A DNA stretch of 20,180 nt from UBA4732 sp002404095 (GTDB lineage Bacteria > Planctomycetota > Planctomycetia > Gemmatales > Gemmataceae), in contig DAIPWT010000127.1 of NCBI GenBank assembly GCA_036783645.1, positions 1-20,180 of the forward strand. Reading direction: 5' to 3'. This document shows positions 7,983 through 14,834 of this stretch, piece by piece. The stretch's first letter is position 1. Every line of letters starts with the position of its first letter. The translations under genes and the position numbers were made by a program. The notes beneath the pieces were generated by a model. That model was not told where the DNA came from and searched no databases. It worked only from the letters and a program-made list of their open reading frames with translations.

Positions 7983-8100
7983 AACGACCCTCCGACGTAG
8001 GAAAGGGGACAGGAATCTCCTCTCTCCCCTCATGAATGTCCTCGTTCCCTCGCACGACGATGTGCGAGGCGTCGAAATCGACGATGCCGAGACGAATCAT
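7963..8100 (-). pseudogene. N-terminal relic of a Gfo/Idh/MocA oxidoreductase gene, fused to the antitoxin leader
   Basis: From the ATG at 8100 the minus strand reads MIRLGIVDFDASHIV, matching the start of the intact oxidoreductase (MIRLGIVDFDTSHVV). Homology ends at 8055. The frame then runs through unrelated sequence to a TGA at 7963-7965, giving 45 codons that overlap the antitoxin GTG by 20 bases in another frame. It is most likely a duplication scar. Because the copied block includes the promoter and start of the original gene, it may now act as a short leader peptide ahead of the toxin-antitoxin pair; that is inference. Confidence 0.75.
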
Positions 8101-8202
8101 GGCTGCGGCTCCGATATGAGGGACGACGCCGTTATGGTAGCGGATGCGGGGCGGGAGTGAAAGAAGATCACCGTGGCGATATGTTCCCGTGGGGGAGGGC
8201 GA
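8055..8202. repeat. Copy B of the divergent promoter block
   Basis: About 88% identical to 6413-6559, in the same orientation. On the minus strand it supplies a start codon and 15 codons of the oxidoreductase. On the plus strand it keeps the ggggagggcga that precedes the CPBP start in copy A, but here no start codon or CPBP sequence follows. Several differences in the coding part are silent or conservative (T to A, V to I), suggesting the copy diverged for some time. Confidence 0.92.
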
Positions 8203-8219
8203 TAAGGCAATCTGTTCAC

Positions 8220-8465
8220 TCAGTAACCTTGACTGGTCAAGAAAGTCCGCAATTCGTCCCAGGCGCCGTTCAGATGGGCCTCAATTCCGAAGGTTTGCAA
8301 TTGGTTAGCCAAGGTATGCAGAACCTGCGTAAGGGCTTCCGACCTGCCTACGTCGAAACCTTCGGCGGGAGCGCCCCGCTTCGCGGCCGCCGTCTCCTTC
8401 GCCTCCTTGGCTTCCGCCATTAACAAGCGAAGCGTGTCCGCGATACAGGAGAGTGCCGGATTCAT
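8220..8465 (-). CDS. Hypothetical 81-residue protein downstream of an antitoxin gene
   Basis: I do not recognise the family. The protein starts MNPALSCIADTLRLLMAEAK, has a charged, alanine-rich helix (residues about 16-30), then an amphipathic stretch around VGRSEALTQVLHTLANQLQT and ends WDELRTFLTSQGY. It is predicted soluble and mostly helical, with no signal peptide or membrane span. The ATG at 8463-8465 lies 25 bp after the antitoxin stop, with a weak AGGTGG before it. The position behind a PF09720-type antitoxin is where a RelE/ParE toxin is normally found, but the sequence does not look like either. It could be an unrelated passenger or an unfamiliar partner. Coding reality is supported by spacing and GC-rich codon use only. 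Confidence 0.6.
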   Translation of the reverse strand: MNPALSCIADTLRLLMAEAKEAKETAAAKRGAPAEGFDVGRSEALTQVLHTLANQLQTFGIEAHLNGAWDELRTFLTSQGY

Positions 8466-8490
8466 GGTCCACCTGCCGTCTTTCTCCGGG

Positions 8491-8721
8491 TCACGGCGCG
8501 ATCCGTTTCAGCGCATGTGCCTTGACCTCTTTCCAGGGAATGAGGTTGTCAGGGTCGGCATCGTCCTCGGCCACACGCCGACGCAGTTCTTGGAGTTGCG
8601 ATTCGCTGAGCGGCAGCCGCGCCCCTGCGGCGAGGATGCCGTCCCAAATCTCGCGGACCAGGGCCAGCTGTTCATCGACCGGCAGGCGATCGATGCCAAG
8701 TGATTGCACGGTAACGGGCAT
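8491..8721 (-). CDS. Addiction-module antitoxin-like protein (PF09720 / TIGR02574 type)
   Basis: A 76-residue protein matching the putative addiction module component family: an N-terminal segment IDRLPVDEQLALVREIWDGI followed by LPLSESQLQELRRRVAEDDADPDNLIPWKEVKAHAL. In this family the N-terminus is thought to contact DNA and the C-terminal acidic part to bind a RelE/ParE-type toxin. The start at 8721 has GGAGA eight bases upstream. It begins 24 bp after the U32 gene stops and ends 25 bp before the 81-residue gene, so all three may share a transcript. No RelE/ParE toxin is present nearby; either the toxin was lost or the small downstream gene fills the role. Confidence 0.82.
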   Translation of the reverse strand: MPVTVQSLGIDRLPVDEQLALVREIWDGILAAGARLPLSESQLQELRRRVAEDDADPDNLIPWKEVKAHALKRIAP

Positions 8722-8745
8722 AGGGATCTCTCCGCTTGGATTCTC

Positions 8746-11460
8746 TCACTCCATTCCCCGATCAAAATTCGCCGCATGTCCCCCCGCAACAGCCTTCCCG
8801 GCGCGCACCGCTCGCCACACGGCGCGCACGCGCCCCGGCTCATACTTCCGGTAGATGAAGTCCGCCCGCAGCGACACGGCCCCCGCCGCGGCCAAGTCCT
8901 TCAGCCGCGTCGAGAGGCAGAACGGTCCCTGGTTGAGAACGATAGTGCGACAGTGATAATCCAACGCGGTAACGCGCTCGCCGTGGCTGGAGGTCATTTC
9001 CATACTCTCGAAGGAGCAATTGGCCTTGCCGGGACAGCCGCCGATCAGGTTGGCGTAGGCGCACGACTCCGCAAGGAACAGCGGCGTATCCTGGTGGACG
9101 ATGACGACGGCGCGCTGGCCGAACTCCGCCAACAGCGGCCGCAGGTTGCCCAGGCCGTCCTCCGGCGACAACACAAACCGGCGCACGCCCATCGCTTCCA
9201 GTTGCAACGCCGCCGCCCGGTTGACGACGTACACCGACCAGTCGGTGGTCAAGTCGATCGCGTCAGTGTTTGGCCGCGCCGGGTCGAGGCCGAGATAGGA
9301 CCATGCCGAGAGGTTGGCCGCTTCCCATTTCGCCCAGCCCGCGGCCAGCAGCTTGGCGACCTTGTGGCGGACATTCTCCTCTTCCCACTTGCGCGTCAAC
9401 GGCGGCAGCGCCAGGCGAATGCGTTCTCGGCCGATTATGCCACTTAGTCGATCTAATTGATCCGATAAAAGCGTGGGATGGTCGCGGGTAACGTCAACGA
9501 CTAGCTCCTCGACGCCGGCCCAGTCTTCCGGCTCAAAAGCGTCCACGAAGTCGATGCGGTCCACCTTGATCGACCAGCGGAATGTCGAGGTTCGTATCGC
9601 GGCGGGCTTCGGCGGACAGATATCGGCGAGGGCGAGGCGGACGCGCTCGGCCGACGCCGTTTGTAGCGCTTGCTCCAAGCCGGCGGCCAGTTCGCGGCGC
9701 ACGTGGTTCAAACGCGACACCGGCACAAAGCGCCCTTCGCAATTGCGCCAAGTGAACGAAGCCAATTCCAACCTGGTATCGCCGAGCTTGTCGAACGCGG
9801 TGCGCGCCGCTTTCTCCATTCCGGCTGCGTCCTGCGCCGCGGCGAACGGCCCGGCCAGCGTCCGCCGGACTTCCATGGCCGGCTCATCGGGCCGTTGCGG
9901 TACGATGCGGCCGACCACCGCCAGTTCGTCGGCGGTCAACACGGCTTCAACTTCGACAGCCCTTCGCGGACGATAAAGACCCGGTTTGGGGCGATCATGG
10001 CGATAGCGGCGTTTCACCGACTGCGACGACGAGCAATAGACCGGAGCGCCGACTGGCAGCGGCGGGTGTTCCGACGGCAAGCCGACTTCCACCAGGGTGC
10101 CGGCCGGCGCCTCGAAAACTTCACGTTCGCGGCCCGGTCGATCCGCTTCAACGACCCAGAGGTGATCGATGGGGAAACCGAATGGCTTGCCGAGGGTTGG
10201 CAGGTCGATCTGCAATCCGTCATGGCGTTCCAGTTCGCGGGTGGAGCAAAAGCGGATGCGGTCGCCGCGCACCGCTTCGACGCGACCGATTAGGGAACCG
10301 CGGTGGCCGACGGTGTCGCGGTCGGCCACTTCCTTGTCCTTGTGCGACTCGGTGAACAGGCGCGTCCACGGCCGGCTAAATACCGTCTGCAGGTCGGCTT
10401 CCTGTATCGCGCGTTCACCGGCGTCGAGCCGACCGTCGAGCAGCTTGCGGTAATAGTCCGTGGTCGTGGCCACATACAGCGGACTCTTCTTGCGACCCTC
10501 CACCTTGAAGCACGAAACGCCGGCCGCGCGCAAGGCCGGCAAATGGTCCGGTAATGCGAGATCTTTCATGGAGAAGGGGAAACCGTGCGCGGGATCGCGC
10601 TTGACCGATGTGCCGTCGCGCAGCGAGTCCGGGGCACCGGCGACCTCGAACGAATCGCGGCAGGAATAGGCGCATTTACCGCGATTGCCGCTGCGCCCGT
10701 TCGTCTGCGAGGAGAACAGGCACAGGCCGCTGTACGAATAGCAGAGCGCCCCGTGGATAAAAACTTCCGTCTCGACGCCGGAAGCCGCCGTTACATCGCG
10801 TACTTCCTCGGAGGTCAGCTCGCGCGCCAGCACGACGCGGGCGAAGCCGAGCCGGGCGAGCGCGTCGGCCCCCGCGCGGTTGTGTACGGCCAGCTGCGTA
10901 CTGGCGTGCAGTTCCATTTCCGGGAAGTGCCTGCGGAGGACGTGATAGACGCCAAGGTCTTGGAGGATGACGGCATCCACGCCGATGTCCGCGAGGGCGC
11001 CAACGGTTTCGACCAGCTCCCGAAGCTCGTCCGTGCGGATGACTGTATTGATCGTGACGAAGACGCGGCGGCGCGGCGTGAGGCTGTGGGCGTAGGCTGT
11101 TACTTCAGCGCACTCGGCGAGCGTGAAGTTTTCGGCCTCGGCGCGGGCGGAAAACTTCATCAGCCCAAGATAGATGGCGTCGGCGCCGTAGTGGAAGGCG
11201 GCAAACGCGGCATCGGGTCCGCCGGCTGGCGCCAGCAGTTCAACGGGGCGCGTGGCATCCGTATCCGGCAGGGCGACGGTGGAAAGAATGGCGGGGGATG
11301 TGGTGCTGTACTCGCCTTGAGGTGCATCCGGCTCGGGCGCGGCGGCAGCCGATTCCGCGAGGGCGCCCACGGCGGTGAAACCGTTCCATCCCGTGATCGG
11401 CGCGGTCCCAGCGTCGGCCGATGAAGATATTAGGGGTAAACTTAGGAGGTCTTTCGTCAT
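8746..11460 (-). CDS. U32 family peptidase / RlhA-like protein with DUF3656
   Basis: A 904-residue protein of the U32 family, whose characterised members include collagenase-like proteins and RNA hydroxylases (RlhA, TrhP). The U32 barrel starts at about residue 71 (VELLAPAGGPDAAFAAFHYGADAIYLG). The signature lies at 184-250 (LHASTQLAVHNRAGADALARLG onward), with cysteines C240, C247, C263 and C267 likely ligating an Fe-S cluster. FKVEGRKKSPLYVATTTDYY (318-337) is also typical. A DUF3656-type middle follows. A C-terminal part holds five more cysteines (C800, C809, C815, C837, C848) that may form a second metal site. The first 70 residues are a low-complexity extension. At 904 residues it is longer than RlhA (about 650-670). 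ATG 11460 is preferred over TTG 11469, for which AAGGA would be too close. RNA hydroxylation is more likely than proteolysis, by family precedent. Confidence 0.9.
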   Translation of the reverse strand: MTKDLLSLPLISSSADAGTAPITGWNGFTAVGALAESAAAAPEPDAPQGEYSTTSPAILSTVALPDTDATRPVELLAPAGGPDAAFAAFHYGADAIYLGLMKFSARAEAENFTLAECAEVTAYAHSLTPRRRVFVTINTVIRTDELRELVETVGALADIGVDAVILQDLGVYHVLRRHFPEMELHASTQLAVHNRAGADALARLGFARVVLARELTSEEVRDVTAASGVETEVFIHGALCYSYSGLCLFSSQTNGRSGNRGKCAYSCRDSFEVAGAPDSLRDGTSVKRDPAHGFPFSMKDLALPDHLPALRAAGVSCFKVEGRKKSPLYVATTTDYYRKLLDGRLDAGERAIQEADLQTVFSRPWTRLFTESHKDKEVADRDTVGHRGSLIGRVEAVRGDRIRFCSTRELERHDGLQIDLPTLGKPFGFPIDHLWVVEADRPGREREVFEAPAGTLVEVGLPSEHPPLPVGAPVYCSSSQSVKRRYRHDRPKPGLYRPRRAVEVEAVLTADELAVVGRIVPQRPDEPAMEVRRTLAGPFAAAQDAAGMEKAARTAFDKLGDTRLELASFTWRNCEGRFVPVSRLNHVRRELAAGLEQALQTASAERVRLALADICPPKPAAIRTSTFRWSIKVDRIDFVDAFEPEDWAGVEELVVDVTRDHPTLLSDQLDRLSGIIGRERIRLALPPLTRKWEEENVRHKVAKLLAAGWAKWEAANLSAWSYLGLDPARPNTDAIDLTTDWSVYVVNRAAALQLEAMGVRRFVLSPEDGLGNLRPLLAEFGQRAVVIVHQDTPLFLAESCAYANLIGGCPGKANCSFESMEMTSSHGERVTALDYHCRTIVLNQGPFCLSTRLKDLAAAGAVSLRADFIYRKYEPGRVRAVWRAVRAGKAVAGGHAANFDRGME

Positions 11461-11521
11461 TGGGTGCAATGTCCTTATGGGATGCCAGGAGGGGCAAGGA
11501 ACTGCGCCTCATCTAATCAGT

Positions 11522-11917
11522 CTATTGGTTCTGGCTGGAAAAATGCCAAGGAGCGCGACGGCCTGCGTCCGCCAAATCAGCCCGGTTAACCTCGGCGCGG
11601 CGCGCCAGCAAGCGCTCGCGAATGCCGCTCATGTCGCCTTGCCGCGCCTCGATTTTCCGGCGAACCTCGTCCGCGCGCTCTTCCCGCCGCTGCAAGTAGG
11701 CGTCCACCTCCGCCCGGTGCAGCAGGCGGTACGCCATCACAGCGTAAACGTCCGCGAGTCGAAGTGTTGGATACCGTTGCACGACGGCTTCCGGCGTCGC
11801 GCCCTCGTCGAAGGCGTGAACGACCAGGTCCAAAAGAACGCGTGTGGCGCCGATACGCACGTCGCCTTCGGGCGTGACACGCAGCGGAACCTGATCCGCA
11901 TGAATACTTAGCGTCAT
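11522..11917 (-). CDS. Orphan DUF433 family protein
   Basis: A 131-residue protein whose residues 18-108 closely match the other DUF433 protein of the window: VRIGATRVLLDLVVHAFDEG, ATPEAVVQRYPTLRLADVYAVMAY and the LQRREERADEVRRKIEARQG helix. It lacks that protein's N-terminal 35-residue segment and carries about 22 extra residues after the shared LLARR (ending WHFSSQNQ). The ATG at 11917 has a strong GGAAGGAGG five bases upstream. No DUF5615 toxin follows; the next gene, 61 bp downstream, is the U32 protein. It may be a solitary regulator, an antitoxin that neutralises a toxin elsewhere, or the survivor of a pair whose toxin was deleted, which would explain the odd tail. It is transcribed divergently from the M28 gene. 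Confidence 0.85.
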   Translation of the reverse strand: MTLSIHADQVPLRVTPEGDVRIGATRVLLDLVVHAFDEGATPEAVVQRYPTLRLADVYAVMAYRLLHRAEVDAYLQRREERADEVRRKIEARQGDMSGIRERLLARRAEVNRADLADAGRRAPWHFSSQNQ

Positions 11918-12077
11918 GAAGTCCTCCTTCCCATCTCAAACTACCACATGCGGCGATCACGGTCGAGTGCCCAGATCGGTCGAAGCGTCGGAAAGCGACC
12001 TCGCCCGCGTCGTCGCCTCCGGGTATGATGCGCAGCGGCGGAATGGGTGCCCTTTTCCTTGTCCGAGGGTTGAGACC

Positions 12078-13079
12078 ATGCCTCGGTTCGCAGTCGGTGC
12101 GGCGATGGGATTATTAGGCGTGGGCCTCGTCTGGCTCATCGTACTCGGCTGCGGCGCCGCCGAGCCGGCCGTGAAGAGAGCCACCAAGGGCGACGGCTTC
12201 GCCTCCGACCGCGCTGCTGCCCTACCAGACCCTATCGCCTTCGACGCCGCGCGGGCCATGGATTATCTCAAGGCGGTCTGCAAGATCGGCCCGCGCATCA
12301 GCGGCACGGATGGCATGAAACAGCAGCAGGAATTGCTGCAAAAGCATTTCGAGAACCTCGGCGCCAAAGTTTCCTGCCGGCGCTTCACGGCCAAGCAGCT
12401 CAGCGAGGGCAAGGCCGTGGAGATGGCCAATCTCGTGGTTTCCTGGCGTCCCGACAAAACGCGGCGCATCATGCTCTGTTCGCACTACGACACCCGGCCC
12501 GTGGCAGACCAGGAGCCGAACCGCCGCCGTTGGCATGACATATTTCTCAGCGCCAACGACGGCGGCTCCGGCGTCGCCCTGTTGATGGAAATGGCCAACC
12601 ACATGAAAGAACTCGACCCCGCCGTCGGCGTCGATTTCGTCTTTTTCGACGGTGAGGAATACGTCTTCGAGCCGCAAGATGAGTACTTTTTCGGCTCCAA
12701 GGAGTTCGCCCGCGACTACCGTGAGAACAAGGATCGGCCCCACTACATCGGCACCGTCGTGCTGGACATGGTGGGAGGCAAGAACGCGAAGTTTCCTGTC
12801 GAGAAGAACTCATTCTGGAAGGCGCCCGATCTCACGAGGGAACTCTGGAGGACCGCCGACGAACTTCACTGCGGCGCCTTCCGTCCCAACGAATTCAGCC
12901 AATACGCCGTCGAGGACGACCACATCGCCCTCAACAAGGCCGGTATCCCGGCCGTGGACATTATCGACTTCAGCTACCCGCATTGGCATCGATTGACCGA
13001 CGTGCCCGAGAACTGTTCCGGCGACAGCTTGGAACAAGTGGCCCGTGTGCTGGGCGTATGGGTCCAGCGCGCGAAATAG
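12078..13079 (+). CDS. M28-family glutaminyl-peptide cyclotransferase-like lipoprotein
   Basis: A 333-residue zinc-dependent enzyme. Residues 1-25 are a lipoprotein signal (hydrophobic core, then IVLGC with C25 as the lipidation site). The catalytic domain resembles animal-type glutaminyl cyclase within peptidase family M28: CSHYDTRP (H136), SANDGGSG (D161), FFDGEE (E193 catalytic, E194 zinc), VVLDMVGG (D230), VEDDHIALNKAGIPAVDII (D280/D281) and HWHRLTD (H304, the zinc ligand following W303). In glutaminyl cyclases the ligands are D, E and this WH histidine, all conserved here. It would form N-terminal pyroglutamate on exported peptides, or act as an aminopeptidase. ATG 12078 starts the signal peptide with GAGGG upstream; the frame's earlier start overlaps the divergent gene leader. 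The membrane protein gene follows 36 bp later. Confidence 0.88.
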   Translation: MPRFAVGAAMGLLGVGLVWLIVLGCGAAEPAVKRATKGDGFASDRAAALPDPIAFDAARAMDYLKAVCKIGPRISGTDGMKQQQELLQKHFENLGAKVSCRRFTAKQLSEGKAVEMANLVVSWRPDKTRRIMLCSHYDTRPVADQEPNRRRWHDIFLSANDGGSGVALLMEMANHMKELDPAVGVDFVFFDGEEYVFEPQDEYFFGSKEFARDYRENKDRPHYIGTVVLDMVGGKNAKFPVEKNSFWKAPDLTRELWRTADELHCGAFRPNEFSQYAVEDDHIALNKAGIPAVDIIDFSYPHWHRLTDVPENCSGDSLEQVARVLGVWVQRAK

Positions 13080-13115
13080 GCCGGGAAAGCTATTACCCCC
13101 CCTTGGAGCGGCATC

Positions 13116-13583
13116 GTGGAGTGGAACGAGCGCGTATGCGGCGCCCTATTGGTCGCGGTGTTGACGGTGTTGGCGGGTTTCTACGCCTGGCGGCAGGCAG
13201 CGATGCTGCGCCGCTTGCGTGGGCCGCACGGCCTGTCCGACGAAGAGGCGCGCTGGCGCCGCGGCCAGGCGCGGCGTCGACTGCTGGGGTCGGCCCTCAT
13301 GCTGGCGTTGGCGGCGTTGCTCGCATGGGCGGTGCTTGTCGTGGGAGAGCGGGCGCAAAGCCTTGCCGACACCCCGGAAGCCCATCACTTTATGCGCCTT
13401 TACACCTCCGTATGGATCGTCTTTCTCATCCTGTTGCTGGCCCTTGTGATACTCGCGGCGGTGGACATCTGGTTCAACCGACGATTCAGTCTGCGGCAAC
13501 ATCGCAAAATCCTCGCCGAGCGACGCGCCATGCTTGAGCGCGAAGTCGCCCGGCTGCGCCAGGGGCGTAATGGGCATGGGTAA
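13116..13583 (+). CDS. Small three-span membrane protein of unknown function
   Basis: A 155-residue protein with hydrophobic spans at about 8-25, 56-77 and 98-119. A basic loop (LRRLRGPHGLSDEEARWRRGQARRR) separates the first two, and the C-terminal helix (about 125-150, rich in R and E, LAERRAMLEREVARLRQ) probably forms a coiled coil in the cytoplasm. The start is GTG 13116, with TTGGAG seven bases before it. The 36-bp gap to the M28 gene suggests an operon, so a role linked to envelope protein processing is possible but unproven. I recognise no family. It converges on the tyrosine-rich gene. Confidence 0.75.
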   Translation: MEWNERVCGALLVAVLTVLAGFYAWRQAAMLRRLRGPHGLSDEEARWRRGQARRRLLGSALMLALAALLAWAVLVVGERAQSLADTPEAHHFMRLYTSVWIVFLILLLALVILAAVDIWFNRRFSLRQHRKILAERRAMLEREVARLRQGRNGHG

Positions 13584-13650
13584 CAGGCGCTTTACTTTCT
13601 GATTCTTGCCTCCTTTAGGAATGCCACCGCACCTGGCGCGGCAGGACTCA

Positions 13651-14034
13651 TTACCGGCGGTAGAAGTATCCACCCGGAGCGTAGGCGGCAAAGCTGCGAT
13701 CATAGCGCGGGCCGTAATACGGACTGTAGGAGTAGTTTTGGTAGTACGACGAGGCGGGGTAGACGCCGTAAGACGGCGTGTAGTACGAGCTGACGTACGG
13801 CGTTGTGTAATAGCTCGGGTAGTAGCTGCTGTAATAGCTCGGCGTGTAATAGTTCGGCGTGTAATAGTTCGGCGAGTAGTAGCTCGGCGAGTAGTAGCTC
13901 GGCGAGTAATAGCCGGCGTTGTAGTAGTTCGGCGTATAGTAGCCGCCGAAAAAGTGGGCGGACGCTGGACGCGGGGTCGCGGCGGCGAGGCCGACGGCGG
14001 CCAGGAACGCGAGGGTCAGTAGCATTTTGCGCAT
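13651..14034 (-). CDS. Secreted tyrosine-rich pentapeptide-repeat protein
   Basis: A 127-residue protein. Residues 1-26 are a Sec signal peptide (MRKMLLTLAFLAAVGLAAA, likely cut after ASA at 26). The mature part of about 101 residues contains some 35 tyrosines, most as YY pairs in tandem units YY(S/T)P(S/N) between residues 32 and 76, then looser YY motifs and a GGYFYRR end. It has no cysteine and very few charged residues. The ATG at 14034 has GAGGTG about eight bases upstream. It follows GT2 by 67 bp on the same strand. Tyr/Pro-rich repeats occur in structural and adhesive envelope proteins; an extracellular matrix, stalk or surface-coat role, possibly with tyrosine cross-linking, is inference. 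Small proteins of this look occur in planctomycete genomes but I know of no assigned function. Confidence 0.8.
   Translation of the reverse strand: MRKMLLTLAFLAAVGLAAATPRPASAHFFGGYYTPNYYNAGYYSPSYYSPSYYSPNYYTPNYYTPSYYSSYYPSYYTTPYVSSYYTPSYGVYPASSYYQNYSYSPYYGPRYDRSFAAYAPGGYFYRR
13807..13941 (-). repeat. 15-bp tandem repeat encoding YY(S/T)P(S/N)
   Basis: The plus strand shows repeated units of the form gtagtagctcggcga with small variants, read on the other strand as tyrosine pairs spaced by Ser/Thr-Pro-Ser/Asn. About nine units can be seen, several nearly identical, so slippage could change copy number. This is a protein-coding repeat and not a CRISPR: there are no unique spacers. Confidence 0.85.
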
Positions 14035-14101
14035 GGCTTGTCACCTCAAAGAGAGTTAATGGGCTAGATGGTGATTGAGCAAACCCCATGCCAATGGACC
14101 C

Positions 14102-14815
14102 TCAGCGCCGGCCGCCCAGCCATGCCCGTATCATCGCCCGCAGATACCAGCGAAGATAGTGCGGCATCCATGCCCACAAATGGAACCGCGACTCTCCCGT
14201 GGTGCGGTCGCGCCAGGTAGTCGGCGCCTCGGTCACGCGCCAGCCGCGCCAGTGGGCCTTGAGCGTCAGCTCCAGCGCTACCGCGAAACCTGCTTGCCCT
14301 TCAATGGGAATCTCCTCAATCACACGGCGGCTATAGGCGCGGAAGTTATTGGTGGCGTCGTGGATAGGCAGGCCGGCGAAGAAATGCAGCGACAAGCCGG
14401 CCACGCGCGAGAGTGTGCGCTTCAGCCACGGGCCGCCTTCCTGGCGGCCGCCGCGCATGTAGCGCGACCCCGCGGCCACGTCGGCGCCGTCACGGACCAG
14501 CCGGGTTAGGGCGGCCACATCGGCCGGCTCGTCGGAACGGTCGGCCATCATCACCACGACCACATCACCGCGGCTGGCCTGAAACCCCGCCTTCATCGCG
14601 TTGAGAACGCCGCGTCCCAAAGTGTTGTGGACGAGGCGCACGGCGGCGCAAGGCGGCTGCATGGCGGCGACGGCCGGCAACGTGGAGTCTTCGGGGAAAT
14701 CGTAGACGATAAGAATTTCGTGCGGCTCGCGTACCTTGAGTTCCACGTCGTGCAGGAATGGAACGACATTATCGGCCTCGTTGTAGACGGGGACAACCAG
14801 CGAGGTTAATTGCAT
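14102..14815 (-). CDS. Glycosyltransferase family 2 protein (polyprenyl-phosphate sugar synthase-like)
   Basis: A 237-residue GT-A fold enzyme. N-terminal LVVPVYNEADNVVPFL is the nucleotide-sugar binding start. The usual DDGSxD is replaced by YDFPEDST (38-45), a variant that I recall from part of the family. The metal-binding motif is MMADRSDEP (D92, D95), followed by GSRY (116-119). The C-terminal WRDRTTGESRFHLWAWMPHYLRW is typical of dolichol-phosphate mannose synthase-like enzymes. It has no C-terminal membrane anchor and would act on a lipid carrier at the cytoplasmic face. The start at 14815 is only 19 bp after the hemB stop, with a poor Shine-Dalgarno, suggesting expression coupled to hemB. 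The donor sugar is unknown. Confidence 0.88.
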   Translation of the reverse strand: MQLTSLVVPVYNEADNVVPFLHDVELKVREPHEILIVYDFPEDSTLPAVAAMQPPCAAVRLVHNTLGRGVLNAMKAGFQASRGDVVVVMMADRSDEPADVAALTRLVRDGADVAAGSRYMRGGRQEGGPWLKRTLSRVAGLSLHFFAGLPIHDATNNFRAYSRRVIEEIPIEGQAGFAVALELTLKAHWRGWRVTEAPTTWRDRTTGESRFHLWAWMPHYLRWYLRAMIRAWLGGRR

Positions 14816-14834
14816 GTTGAATTTGTCCGGCTGA

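Noticed and set aside
7212..8721. A phage-defence island
   Set aside because: Toxin-antitoxin-like genes are present but no nuclease/helicase complexes, restriction genes, retrons or other recognised defence components are seen.
11916..12077. Earlier start for the M28 lipoprotein
   Set aside because: The extension has no signal character and would place a lipoprotein signal 54 residues inside the protein.
13807..13941. Possible CRISPR array or satellite
   Set aside because: The 15-bp units have no spacers and encode regular YY(S/T)P(S/N) peptides behind a signal peptide.
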